A DNA stretch of 64,000 nt from UBA1161 sp002311745 (lineage in GTDB: Bacteria > Planctomycetota > Phycisphaerae > Tepidisphaerales > Tepidisphaeraceae): positions 22,050-86,049 of the forward strand of contig JBEKAB010000016.1 in NCBI GenBank assembly GCA_050018415.1, written 5' to 3'. A program made the translations under genes and the position numbers. The notes beneath the pieces are model-generated. The model ran no database searches, had not been told where the DNA came from, and was given only the letters and a program-made list of their open reading frames with translations. The first letter of the stretch is position 1; each line of letters starts with the position of its first letter. Shown in pieces: positions 34,834-43,142 of this stretch.

Positions 34834-35016
34834 ATGGCAGCATACCAAGTTGTCACCGCCGCGGATAGGCGGCAGCTTTCGGTTTGTCTCATTCGTGAAA
34901 GCTAGCACTTCCTCCGGATGGTCAAGCTCATTGAGCAATCCAAGGCGGCGATCGAGGGGGTGATCAAAGTGCCCGACGGGCAACCATCGATGCGATCCTG
35001 GCTTGGATGGGCTTGA
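34834..35016 (+). pseudogene. Degenerate transposase-like N-terminal remnant
   Basis: From ATG 34834 (AAAGGAG upstream) the frame reads MAAYQVVTAADRRQLSVCLI, meets a TAG, and continues in frame with HFLRMVKLIEQSKAAIEGVI before ending at 35016. The LIEQS.AAI..VI pattern resembles the start of IS256-like planctomycete transposases, and a neighbouring frame offers RATIDAILA, the expected continuation. Between 35017 and 35125 another frame reads LIVPACDTGKNLVWFPGNL, vaguely like the end of a RES-domain toxin. All of this is decayed. Confidence 0.35.
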
Positions 35017-35136
35017 GGCCCTGATCGTGCCCGCTTGCGATACCGGGAAGAACCTGGTGTGGTTTCCTGGCAATCTGCGGGGGACGTCCAGAGCGACGGT
35101 CCGCAATGTCGATCAGCTCGGTTAATTGGACGACAT

Positions 35137-35146
35137 GAAATATTTC
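35137..35146. promoter_or_regulatory. GAAATATTTC palindrome before the Xre gene
   Basis: A perfect 10-base palindrome followed by GTGAAATAATTTT lies about 60 bases before the antitoxin start. Xre antitoxins usually repress their own promoter through such AT-rich palindromes. Confidence 0.4.
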
Positions 35147-35204
35147 GTGAAATAATTTTACTTTGGCCCCGAAAGTGGCGACAATATCCCAAGAGGTAAT
35201 TCCA

Positions 35205-35540
35205 ATGGCTGTCGCTACGACAAATCGGGTTGAAGCCCTGCGGCAAAGGCTGGGTGTCACACAAAAGGTAATGGCTCGAATCCTGGGCGTGACAGAACGC
35301 ACGGTCATCGACTTGGAGGCTGGGCGGCCATTGTCCGAAGGAATCGGCCGGCGCGTGACGGAACTGGATCGGCTGCAACGCGATCTGAGCAAGGTGGTCC
35401 GACCGCAGGCTATTGGGCATTGGCTGATGGAACCGAATGACGCCTTTGACGGTGATGCGCCCGCCGACCTGATCGCCAAGGGAAAGGTCGATCTGCTGTG
35501 GCGGATGATTTTTGAACTCCGCTCCGGCGTCTCCAGTTGA
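35205..35540 (+). CDS. Xre/MbcA/ParS-type antitoxin (orphan)
   Basis: The 111-residue protein has an N-terminal helix-turn-helix (RQRLGVTQKVMARILGVTER) and a C-terminal toxin-binding domain with HWLMEPNDAFDGDAPADLIA then GKVDLLWRMIFELRSG, the MbcA/ParS/Xre pattern. Such antitoxins pair with RES-domain NAD-degrading toxins, usually encoded immediately downstream. Here the downstream neighbour is convergent and unrelated, so no intact toxin is visible. AAGAGG precedes the ATG at 35205. Confidence 0.8.
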   Translation: MAVATTNRVEALRQRLGVTQKVMARILGVTERTVIDLEAGRPLSEGIGRRVTELDRLQRDLSKVVRPQAIGHWLMEPNDAFDGDAPADLIAKGKVDLLWRMIFELRSGVSS

Positions 35541-35553
35541 ACGTTGATTGCGT

Positions 35554-36282
35554 TTATTGTCCTCTGAGGCTTCCGCCCGACATTTGCGGGGAATTGATAA
35601 ATGAAAGAAATTCATCGCCCAAGAGCGTGGTTTGTTTGCCGAGAGCGGGCGATTGGAATGTGATAATGCCAGGCGGCGGACTGCTCACGACCAGCCCTTG
35701 CTGCCGCAGAGCGCTCCACACCTGGTCATAGAAGTCTTTTTCCCCGTGCAACTCGGGGAAAGCAATTTCAATTGCCTCCGATAGCGGCATACCTACGCCA
35801 GCCGACGGCAATGACTTCGAATAACTAGCGAGCCAAACTTTCGGGTCCTTGAAGAACCCGAGCATCTTCAGGTGCCACACTGTGAATACGTCGATGAAAT
35901 ATAGAAACATTTGTCGCTTGGATTGTTCCGGCGCGTCAGGCTCGGCCGAATTGGCGATTGCATTGCGAAGTGCTTTGTGTTTTTCTTCCTCATGATTTCG
36001 CAACGCAATTTGAGTTGCCTGCATTACCACGTCAATGAAGGCCGCATTCTTTTGCAGTTTGTCCAAGTCAATCTTGCGTATCGCCTGTAGTTGCACCAAG
36101 ATGTCAGCCACATTCTGCATCCATTCATTCCGACGCAGCTCCAATGGTGGCGTCAGAAAGAGATTGACGAGTTCTACGGCGGCTGGCCCAGCAATCGGAA
36201 GGCAACCGGTAATCGCGCGCAACGCTGCTTGTCCGATGTCGCCACCACTACGCTTCGGCACCTTTAGCGCCTCATCGCTCAT
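35554..36282 (-). CDS. Hypothetical protein, partner of the helicase-PLD gene
   Basis: I cannot name this 242-residue protein. It has an N-terminal hydrophobic segment (PIAGPAAVELVNLFLTPPLEL, read in part) followed by RRNEWMQNVADILVQLQ and NHEEEKHKALRNAIANSA, a pattern I have seen in uncharacterised proteins of accessory islands. The C-terminal part looks like a winged-helix fold with DQVWSALRQQGLVV. It starts 28 bases after the helicase stop on the same strand, so the two genes form an operon and may act together. Confidence 0.6.
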   Translation of the reverse strand: MSDEALKVPKRSGGDIGQAALRAITGCLPIAGPAAVELVNLFLTPPLELRRNEWMQNVADILVQLQAIRKIDLDKLQKNAAFIDVVMQATQIALRNHEEEKHKALRNAIANSAEPDAPEQSKRQMFLYFIDVFTVWHLKMLGFFKDPKVWLASYSKSLPSAGVGMPLSEAIEIAFPELHGEKDFYDQVWSALRQQGLVVSSPPPGIITFQSPALGKQTTLLGDEFLSFINSPQMSGGSLRGQ

Positions 36283-36309
36283 AAGTTGCCCCTTCTTTTC
36301 TACCGTAGT

Positions 36310-39300
36310 TCAAGGGTCGCCCGGCACAACTTTGAACCGCTCACAATCCCTGGGATGTTTGGGGCACTCCCATACTTCGCCCCTGCCCCGTCTGGCGCGG
36401 CGATATTTGGTCCGCCCATCCGCACTACATCGGGGAATATCAGTGAACGGTGGGCGCTGGTCAATATCAACAAGATACCTGCAACCTGTGCTGTGATAAT
36501 TCGCGCATCCGAGCTTTATGGGCTGCTTGTCCCACGGTGCCATTCGTTGCGATTGATTAACCACTTGGGTCGGACCATGGCAATGCGGGCACACGCGAGG
36601 GTGTAGACCTTGCCCGCTCGCCGTCCGAATGTGCTTCGCTTGGAGGTGTTCGAGCACCATCTGTGCATAATCTGCATTGTCAGTACGGTGCATGATTTCT
36701 GCCCGGCCGCGATGGCTTGCCCAATTCAGGCTACCCGTGTAATGGATTCGGCCGTCGATTACGATGTCCTTGCCGTGGAGACCTGTCGCGGCGACGACAA
36801 CTGCCCCTAATTCTCGCAAAGATCGAACGGCCTTTTCGACATACGCTCCGTTTTCAGCTTCGGCTGGAGGTGGCGTCACGAGCGTTACTTCTACACCGCG
36901 CTCTATCGCGGCGCGAATGAGTGGCTCAACAGTAGGCCAGCGATATTCACCAAAAAATGGTACAAGGCCGAAAATGCTCTTGGAGGCCTTGTTTAAATCA
37001 TCGGCAAATTGCGGAAAGAACGTTTTTTCGTCGAAGATTCGGTGGAGAATAGCGTTGGTCGGCTCTTTGGGAATGTTATACGCACGCGGATGGTCGGTCG
37101 CCACTCTTTTGGCAAACCCGGCTTCGACTAACTCATGTGCGGCGCGAAGGTCTCCGTGCTCTTTCATGTAATGCCAGAGCTGACCCAGGCCACTTGTCGG
37201 TCTGGCGTGGCGATTCAGCCACTCGGATGAACCCACCAAAACAAACTTGGATTTGGCGCGCGTCAGGGCAACGTTCAAGTCGCGCTTCACCTCCTTCGTT
37301 TCATTCGGATTGCAAAGCCTCGCTGTCCAATATGGCTCGTCAAGCACGCTGTCAAAAATGATCAAATCTGCCTCGCCGCCTTGGAACGTGTGGACCGTCC
37401 CAACGCGGACCCAAGGTTCAAGTTCAAGTGCTTCAATCAATCGCCGCAATAGACGTGATTGTGCTGCATAGGGCGTCACGATTCCGATGGGTTTCGGATC
37501 GTCGTCATCAGGTTTGCCGATCTTCGCTGCCGCCATAGCTGCCAACTCCACCGAGATCTGCGATGAATACAGGTTGAATCGGCTCAAACTACCGGCCCGG
37601 CGTCCGCACCAGCAGTGTAGGTCCGCAGTGTCGATCACCACGAGGGGATTTTCTGGAAGGAATCTCAGCCACAGGGGCGGCACCCGGGTTTTGACGTCCT
37701 CGTGATCGTCCAGCCCTTCTTGATAGGAGATTTGCCGTGCAGCATCCGCAATTGCAGGGAGCATTCGACGCTGGGTGCGAAGGCGGGCGAGCGCGGAGTG
37801 CTTTACGGGTTTATGGTCCTCCTTATCGACGACTACGACTCGCGCCAAATGAAATGCGTCCTGCCCTAACCGCAGGGCCGCAATTTCGCTGTCGCTCCGC
37901 ACAATGGGCGGAAGCTGCTTGAAATCACCCACCAGGATGACACGCTGCAGTGCGCGGCCGCCGGCAATGAACAGCAAGGGAGGGAGCGCCATTGAGATTT
38001 CGTCAACGATTACCGCATCAAACGTCTGTCCTTCGAGCTGATCTCCGACATAGCACTTCGTAAGTGTTGCCGCAACGACACGCGCTTCGCTGATGACATT
38101 CTTTTCCATCGCGTCAATCCGAGATCGCAATTCAGTAAGCCGTTGGAGTAGGTCTTTAAGTTCTGCGTCCAGAGGCGCGATTTGCGCTTTGAGGGATTCG
38201 GCCGCGGGGAGCCCAGCACAGATATTTGCTTGGGTCGCTTCTTTCAAGTTAAGCGAACTCACCACGACTTCGGCTTCTCGATAAAGCCTTGCGGCATGTT
38301 CAGCGGCGTCGGATGCTGATAAATCGGCGTTTTTAGCCGCCAGCAACGATCGGTTGGCCTGCTCGACCCGTCGGGCACGAAAGAACCAAGCGCGGCCCGC
38401 CACTTCGAATTGCCTTTCACACTCTGCGATGTGGCTCGCCGCGCGCTTTACGTCCGAGTGCGTATTCTCCGCGAGAACGGAGGCTTCATTTAAATGCCCT
38501 TTGGCTGATTCGAGCCGTCGCCGTATTTCGCCCAGGCGATCCCATTCGCACAGTTTTGCCTGTAAAGGGGCGAGACTCGACGATGATGACGCTATCCGGC
38601 GCTCCATCTCGCCAATCTCGGATTGAATCTTCTCGGCTCTCCCGGCAACGATGTGTTCGAGTTGAACCGACTCCGGCACTTTGGGATTCGTCACATGCCC
38701 AATTCGCACGATTTGCCCGTCGCAATGAACCATGGAGTGTGCAAGAGGCCCACAGCCGGACGTGCCACTACCGGGCGTCTTAACGATCTCGTAGATTGCT
38801 TGGTCCACCGCCGCGTGCGTGTGGCTTGCCATCAATACTCGTTCACCTCTTGCCACCAGCGTAGCAATCAGGTGTGCAATCATGTGTGTTTTGCCCGTCC
38901 CCGGCGGACCCCAAACGAAAGTGATCTCTGAAGCACACGCTTGCTCGATCACCGTTCGTTGTTCTTGCTCCACCCGATCGAGCGACGGCATGCCCGGTAG
39001 AGTGGTCTTGTAAATTCCATTCAATTTGGGGTGGAAGATGGAGGTCGCAAGAGGCGAAATGCACCTCGTTCCCCTAGAAACCGCGTCTAACGCGTCAGCG
39101 AGCTTTCGCAGCAAGCCCAGGTCGTCAACCCGTAACAACCCGCGTGCAATGAACGAGCCGAGCGATTCGGCGCCGGCGATCTGGATATCAATTTGGTTGG
39201 TTTCCTGTGAGACGACCGTTGCTTTGTATTGGCCGCCGTTCACATCGATAGTGCCGCTCGCATCCTCGGGCAAAAGAGTGTCATCCGCGAGCGCAAAGCG

Positions 39301-39474
39301 ATAGACGGCGTACTGGGACTCTTCCGCAGTTAAACGATGGCCAGAGTACAATTCGAACCGCTGCCCGCCGCCTTTCTTCTCAATCGCGGAAATTTCGGCC
39401 CGAACGGCATCGGCAAACCACGTCGCCAACGAAGGCGCTTGCATTGGAGGGATGATGGAGGTTTGGCGATCCAT
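36310..39474 (-). CDS. SF1 (Upf1/Dna2-like) helicase fused to PLD nuclease and zinc-finger domains
   Basis: The protein is about 1050 residues. The helicase has Walker A in VWGPPGTGKTHMI, motif II as VIVDEISMALPP, motif III as GDFKQLPPI, motif V as VGTVHTFQGGEADLI and motif VI as NVALTRAKSKF. A long coiled coil lies between motifs I and II. After the helicase comes one phospholipase-D nuclease motif (HGKDIVIDGRIHYTGSLNW), then two Cys clusters like a zinc ribbon (CPHCHG; later CPKHPRDC). This layout suggests DNA unwinding plus cleavage, plausibly anti-phage. I prefer ATG 39474; a TTG at 39546 is possible. Confidence 0.8.
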   Translation of the reverse strand: MDRQTSIIPPMQAPSLATWFADAVRAEISAIEKKGGGQRFELYSGHRLTAEESQYAVYRFALADDTLLPEDASGTIDVNGGQYKATVVSQETNQIDIQIAGAESLGSFIARGLLRVDDLGLLRKLADALDAVSRGTRCISPLATSIFHPKLNGIYKTTLPGMPSLDRVEQEQRTVIEQACASEITFVWGPPGTGKTHMIAHLIATLVARGERVLMASHTHAAVDQAIYEIVKTPGSGTSGCGPLAHSMVHCDGQIVRIGHVTNPKVPESVQLEHIVAGRAEKIQSEIGEMERRIASSSSSLAPLQAKLCEWDRLGEIRRRLESAKGHLNEASVLAENTHSDVKRAASHIAECERQFEVAGRAWFFRARRVEQANRSLLAAKNADLSASDAAEHAARLYREAEVVVSSLNLKEATQANICAGLPAAESLKAQIAPLDAELKDLLQRLTELRSRIDAMEKNVISEARVVAATLTKCYVGDQLEGQTFDAVIVDEISMALPPLLFIAGGRALQRVILVGDFKQLPPIVRSDSEIAALRLGQDAFHLARVVVVDKEDHKPVKHSALARLRTQRRMLPAIADAARQISYQEGLDDHEDVKTRVPPLWLRFLPENPLVVIDTADLHCWCGRRAGSLSRFNLYSSQISVELAAMAAAKIGKPDDDDPKPIGIVTPYAAQSRLLRRLIEALELEPWVRVGTVHTFQGGEADLIIFDSVLDEPYWTARLCNPNETKEVKRDLNVALTRAKSKFVLVGSSEWLNRHARPTSGLGQLWHYMKEHGDLRAAHELVEAGFAKRVATDHPRAYNIPKEPTNAILHRIFDEKTFFPQFADDLNKASKSIFGLVPFFGEYRWPTVEPLIRAAIERGVEVTLVTPPPAEAENGAYVEKAVRSLRELGAVVVAATGLHGKDIVIDGRIHYTGSLNWASHRGRAEIMHRTDNADYAQMVLEHLQAKHIRTASGQGLHPRVCPHCHGPTQVVNQSQRMAPWDKQPIKLGCANYHSTGCRYLVDIDQRPPFTDIPRCSADGRTKYRRARRGRGEVWECPKHPRDCERFKVVPGDP

Positions 39475-39637
39475 GTGGGCGGAGATTCTCCCTTTGCGGC
39501 GTATGTGCTTTTCATCGTCGGGAAAGTCAGGCCCGTTAAACGGCAAGAGTCATTCGATCTTGGACCGATAATTGCTTCGAGACATGGCGATTAGCATCGG
39601 TCTTTTCTTCCGGGCAACGGAGAAATGCAAGTCGGCA

Positions 39638-40603
39638 TCAGTTGCCGTTCTTACCGTCACAAAGAACGTAATCACCGTTGTCGAATCCACAAACCTCAAC
39701 AATGGTACGAACTGTTCGGCCCGGTTGCAGATTGTTTCGCTCAACAAACACGACCAGATTCACGGCAGACGCGATAGATCGTTTGGGAACGATCTGTGAT
39801 GCCTCGCCCACCAGGTCCTCGATACGCCGCAAAGCATCGGCGGCTGAATTGGCGTGGATCGTCGCAACGCCGCCAGGATGGCCGGTGTTCCATGCCTTGA
39901 GCATCGCAAGGGCCTCGGGACCGCGAACCTCGCCGATGATGATGCGATCCGGCCGCAGGCGCAGAGTCATGCGCAGCAGATCGGTCATGGTCACCCGCGG
40001 CTCGGTACTCTTGGTCAGCAGTTCCACCTTGTCATCTGCGGGGCATTGCAGCTCCTTGGTGTCCTCGATGATGACGATGCGATCGTTCTTGAACGCTGGC
40101 TCTGCGAGAATCGCGTTGACCAGGGTGGTCTTGCCGGACCCGGTGCCGCCGGCAACCAAGATGTTCTTCCGTTCGGCAACGGCTTGACGAATTACTTCGG
40201 CGCCGGCTGCCGGCAAGATGCTTTTGCTCACGTAGTCGTCCAGAGTGAATACCACCGATGCCCGCTTGCGGATCGTGAATACGGGCCGCTCCGCTAGGGG
40301 TGGCAATAAGCCCTGGAATCGTTCGCCGCTGCGCGGCAGCACGCCGGCGACGGCGGGACGATCTGGTGTCACGGTTTCGCCCATGTGGCTCGCCAGCAGG
40401 CGGATCGTTGTTTCCGCCGCCGACGCCTCGATCCGGCCGAGTCTTTCGCGGCCGACGCCTGCTCTATCAACCCAAAGGCAGCCGTCAGGATTGGCCATCA
40501 CCTCCACCACGTCGGGGCGGGACAGCGCATCGGCCACCAGCGGCCCCAAAGCGTGATAAAGGCTTTCAGCGTGGCGGATTCGGACGGTGTCTTGCGATGC
40601 CAT
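39638..40603 (-). CDS. trbB: TrbB/VirB11 ATPase
   Basis: VirB11 ATPases are hexameric rings that drive pilus assembly and DNA transfer. The protein has the N-terminal domain with RPDVVEVMANPDGCLWVD, Walker A in VAGGTGSGKTTLVNAI, the Asp box IIEDTKEL, Walker B region RIIIGEVRGPEAL, and the His box GGVATIHANSA. Length 321 is normal. It is the last gene of the leftward relaxase-traG-copG-trbB block, separated from trbC by about 17 kb in opposite orientation. Confidence 0.95.
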   Translation of the reverse strand: MASQDTVRIRHAESLYHALGPLVADALSRPDVVEVMANPDGCLWVDRAGVGRERLGRIEASAAETTIRLLASHMGETVTPDRPAVAGVLPRSGERFQGLLPPLAERPVFTIRKRASVVFTLDDYVSKSILPAAGAEVIRQAVAERKNILVAGGTGSGKTTLVNAILAEPAFKNDRIVIIEDTKELQCPADDKVELLTKSTEPRVTMTDLLRMTLRLRPDRIIIGEVRGPEALAMLKAWNTGHPGGVATIHANSAADALRRIEDLVGEASQIVPKRSIASAVNLVVFVERNNLQPGRTVRTIVEVCGFDNGDYVLCDGKNGN

Positions 40604-40626
40604 GATTCAGATCCTCAGTTTTCCAT

Positions 40627-41262
40627 TCAGCCGAACAGACTCCATCGCTTGGGCCGCTCGGGAGCCGTGGTCACGGGTTGGGTACGGCGTCGAAGCGGCG
40701 CATGCTGGCTTTCCGCTCGGGGTTCACGGTCGGTTGGTTGCGGATGGATTTGCAGTGACGAACTGGCATCGTGCTCTGGGGATGTGTGCGGGTGATTGAC
40801 GTCGGACGTTCCATTGGCCTCGCTGCCGACGGGCGGAGAATCGTCGTTGGCTTGCAGCAATTGGGCCAGGACTGAGCGCCCTCGCCGAAGGTTGGTCGCT
40901 ACCGCATCAAGGAACTGTTGAAATCGGGCATTGCCGCTGACTTGAGCTATCTTCTGGTCCGCGTCCGGTACCGGTGGCGTGTGATTGAAGAACGCCAGCA
41001 CTGCCAGGCCGAGCATTTCCTTGAGCACCTGGTGCTCAAACCCGCGCCGCTTGTCGGCACGCTGAACGAGGAAGAAAACCCGATCGACAGCCTTGCGAAT
41101 TTGCTCATCGGGATTCCCGCTGCCATCCTGTCCAAGCTCTTTCCGCGCCGCCCGTGCCAGGACTTCCGAAACGGATACGCCGTCTCGATTGGCCCGCGAC
41201 TTGGCCGCGCCAAGCACTGCCGGGTTGAGCCATACCGTAAATCGGATTTTCTGCTCTTTCAT
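40627..41262 (-). CDS. CopG-like accessory protein between traG and trbB
   Basis: The first 50 residues form a ribbon-helix-helix (RFTVWLNPAVLGAAKSRA then GVSVSEVLARAARKEL). A hydrophobic segment LGLAVLAFFNH lies near residue 90. The C-terminal 90 residues are polar and low-complexity, ending in an Arg-rich stretch. A CopG-type gene in this position is usual in Tn4371-like transfer regions. It may regulate transfer or help at the relaxosome. Confidence 0.65.
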   Translation of the reverse strand: MKEQKIRFTVWLNPAVLGAAKSRANRDGVSVSEVLARAARKELGQDGSGNPDEQIRKAVDRVFFLVQRADKRRGFEHQVLKEMLGLAVLAFFNHTPPVPDADQKIAQVSGNARFQQFLDAVATNLRRGRSVLAQLLQANDDSPPVGSEANGTSDVNHPHTSPEHDASSSLQIHPQPTDREPRAESQHAPLRRRTQPVTTAPERPKRWSLFG

Positions 41263-41285
41263 AACCGTTCGTGTCCGATGGTCCG

Positions 41286-43142
41286 CTATTGCGGTTCTGA
41301 GCCGCGGATGGCGTCGTCGTCGCCGTCATCCAGGTCCGTGTCTTCGTTGGGACCGAAAAGTGGCTGTCTTGAATCCCGCCATTTGGAATTCGGCACCGTC
41401 TGTATCGGCGCCTTGGCTCGCTCTCCCTGCCAGGCGATCACCGGATCACCGGGAATATCCACCCCCTGGGACTGGTCCGGCGGCGGAAGCACGCGTTTCA
41501 AGAAGGTCGGCTCGGCGTAGTACCGAAGCTTTTTGACGCGCATCGGCTTGTATCCAGTGACAAAGACAAGCTGATCGTCCATCGGCAACTCGCGCACGTC
41601 GCCCGGCGACAGGAGGGGCCGAACGTGTTCGCTGAAGCTGACCGTCCGCGTCCCCGCCCCCAAGTGTCGGGCCGCTTCCGAATAGCTTTCCCGGTATTCG
41701 GTAACGGTCCCGGTCATCTGGCTGATGCGCTGGCAAGTCACGGTGTCCGCCGCGGCAAAGGCCGTCAGGATGTGGCAGTTGTCCAGGATCGTGTTGCTCT
41801 GGCCGTAGGCTTCGATGATGTCGTTGAAGGATTGGACGATCAGGTGCGCCTTGATCCCGTATCCCGCCATCTGGCGCAGGTTCATGCTGAAGAACTCCAT
41901 GTGACCCAAGGTGGGAAATTCATCCAAAAGAAGCAGCAGCGGCCGCCGTTTGGGCCGGTCCATGTTGTCCCGTTCCAGGTACTCCATCAGGGCCCGGCAG
42001 GCTTGGTTGATCATCAGTCGGACAAGGCAGCGCAATCGCGGAGCGTCCGATGGCGGGGGCTGGAGATAAAGCGTCATCGGCCGATCGGCGCAGACCAGAT
42101 CGCCCAAACGGAAGTCGCTGACCGCCGTGTTTTGCGCCACTAGGTCGTCGGCAAAGAGCGTCAAGTACGTCGCCGCCGTCCCGCGCACGCTGGCCTGGAA
42201 CTTTTCCGGCTGGTGCAGCATCTCGTTGGCTACCAAGCCCACTTCGGGATGCACCTCCGGTACGCCCGTTCGCGGGTTGAAGCGATGGGCTGTGGCCAGC
42301 ATGGTTTGGCAGGTGCGCTTGAAATCCAGCAATCTCTCCCGAACCACGGCCAGGTTCTTTCGCCCGTCCGGCTCCGTGTACAGCACGTGCAGGATCAGCG
42401 CTACGAGGAACTGGCTGGCCTGCTGGTCCCAAATGTCCGGGCTTTGCTCAAGTTCCGCCGGATTCACCAGCATTTCGACGACGTTTTGCGTGTCTCGGAC
42501 CTCGTTGGACCCCTTGCGGATTTCCATGAGTGGATTGAAGCGAACGCTGTCGGGGCGGGTGGGATTAAAGAAAACTACGTGGGAGAACCTGGAGCGGAAG
42601 CCCGCGGTGACGTCCCAAAGCTCGTTCTTCACGTCGTACACCAGCACGCTTGAGTTCCAGTTCAGGAGCGTGGGGATGACGTGCCCGACGCCCTTGCCGG
42701 AGCGGCTGGCCCCCGAAACGAGCTGGTGTTCCGGCCCGTCATAGGTGAGGAAGCGTCTGTGGGCGATCCCCAACACCGTTCCCTTGCCACCCAGCAGCCC
42801 AGCGGCCTTCATGTCGCGCCGGCTTGCCCAACGATCCCTGCCCAGTTCGCGAACGGTAAGTCGCCTCTTGCTGTGGCGAATGATGACCAGTACCAGCGTC
42901 GCCAGGACCAGCCCGCCGCCGATGACCGCGTAGCCCTCGTCGAAAGCATCGGGGAGCGAATCGCCTAAGTCGCTGGCCCAAGCAAATATCGCCCACGGTG
43001 CGTAGAGGGCGACCGCGCCAACATACACGTTCGGGCCGAGCCGTGGGTCATCCATCAGCCGGTAAGCGACCCACTGCGTGGCCGCTGTCAGGCTAAGGAC
43101 CACGACGATCAGGTAGACAGCGATGACAGCTCGCATTCTCAC
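41286..43142 (-). CDS. traG: Type IV coupling protein TraG/VirD4
   Basis: TraG links the relaxosome to the secretion channel. Two N-terminal membrane helices (about residues 5-25 and 40-60) precede a third near residue 85. Walker A lies in VSGASRSGKGVGHVIP and Walker B in LLLLLDEFPTLG; DVKNELWDVTAGFRS and MAGYGIKAHLIVQS are TraG motifs. Length is 618 residues. It overlaps the relaxase stop by 4 bases. Confidence 0.95.
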   Translation of the reverse strand: MRMRAVIAVYLIVVVLSLTAATQWVAYRLMDDPRLGPNVYVGAVALYAPWAIFAWASDLGDSLPDAFDEGYAVIGGGLVLATLVLVIIRHSKRRLTVRELGRDRWASRRDMKAAGLLGGKGTVLGIAHRRFLTYDGPEHQLVSGASRSGKGVGHVIPTLLNWNSSVLVYDVKNELWDVTAGFRSRFSHVVFFNPTRPDSVRFNPLMEIRKGSNEVRDTQNVVEMLVNPAELEQSPDIWDQQASQFLVALILHVLYTEPDGRKNLAVVRERLLDFKRTCQTMLATAHRFNPRTGVPEVHPEVGLVANEMLHQPEKFQASVRGTAATYLTLFADDLVAQNTAVSDFRLGDLVCADRPMTLYLQPPPSDAPRLRCLVRLMINQACRALMEYLERDNMDRPKRRPLLLLLDEFPTLGHMEFFSMNLRQMAGYGIKAHLIVQSFNDIIEAYGQSNTILDNCHILTAFAAADTVTCQRISQMTGTVTEYRESYSEAARHLGAGTRTVSFSEHVRPLLSPGDVRELPMDDQLVFVTGYKPMRVKKLRYYAEPTFLKRVLPPPDQSQGVDIPGDPVIAWQGERAKAPIQTVPNSKWRDSRQPLFGPNEDTDLDDGDDDAIRGSEPQ

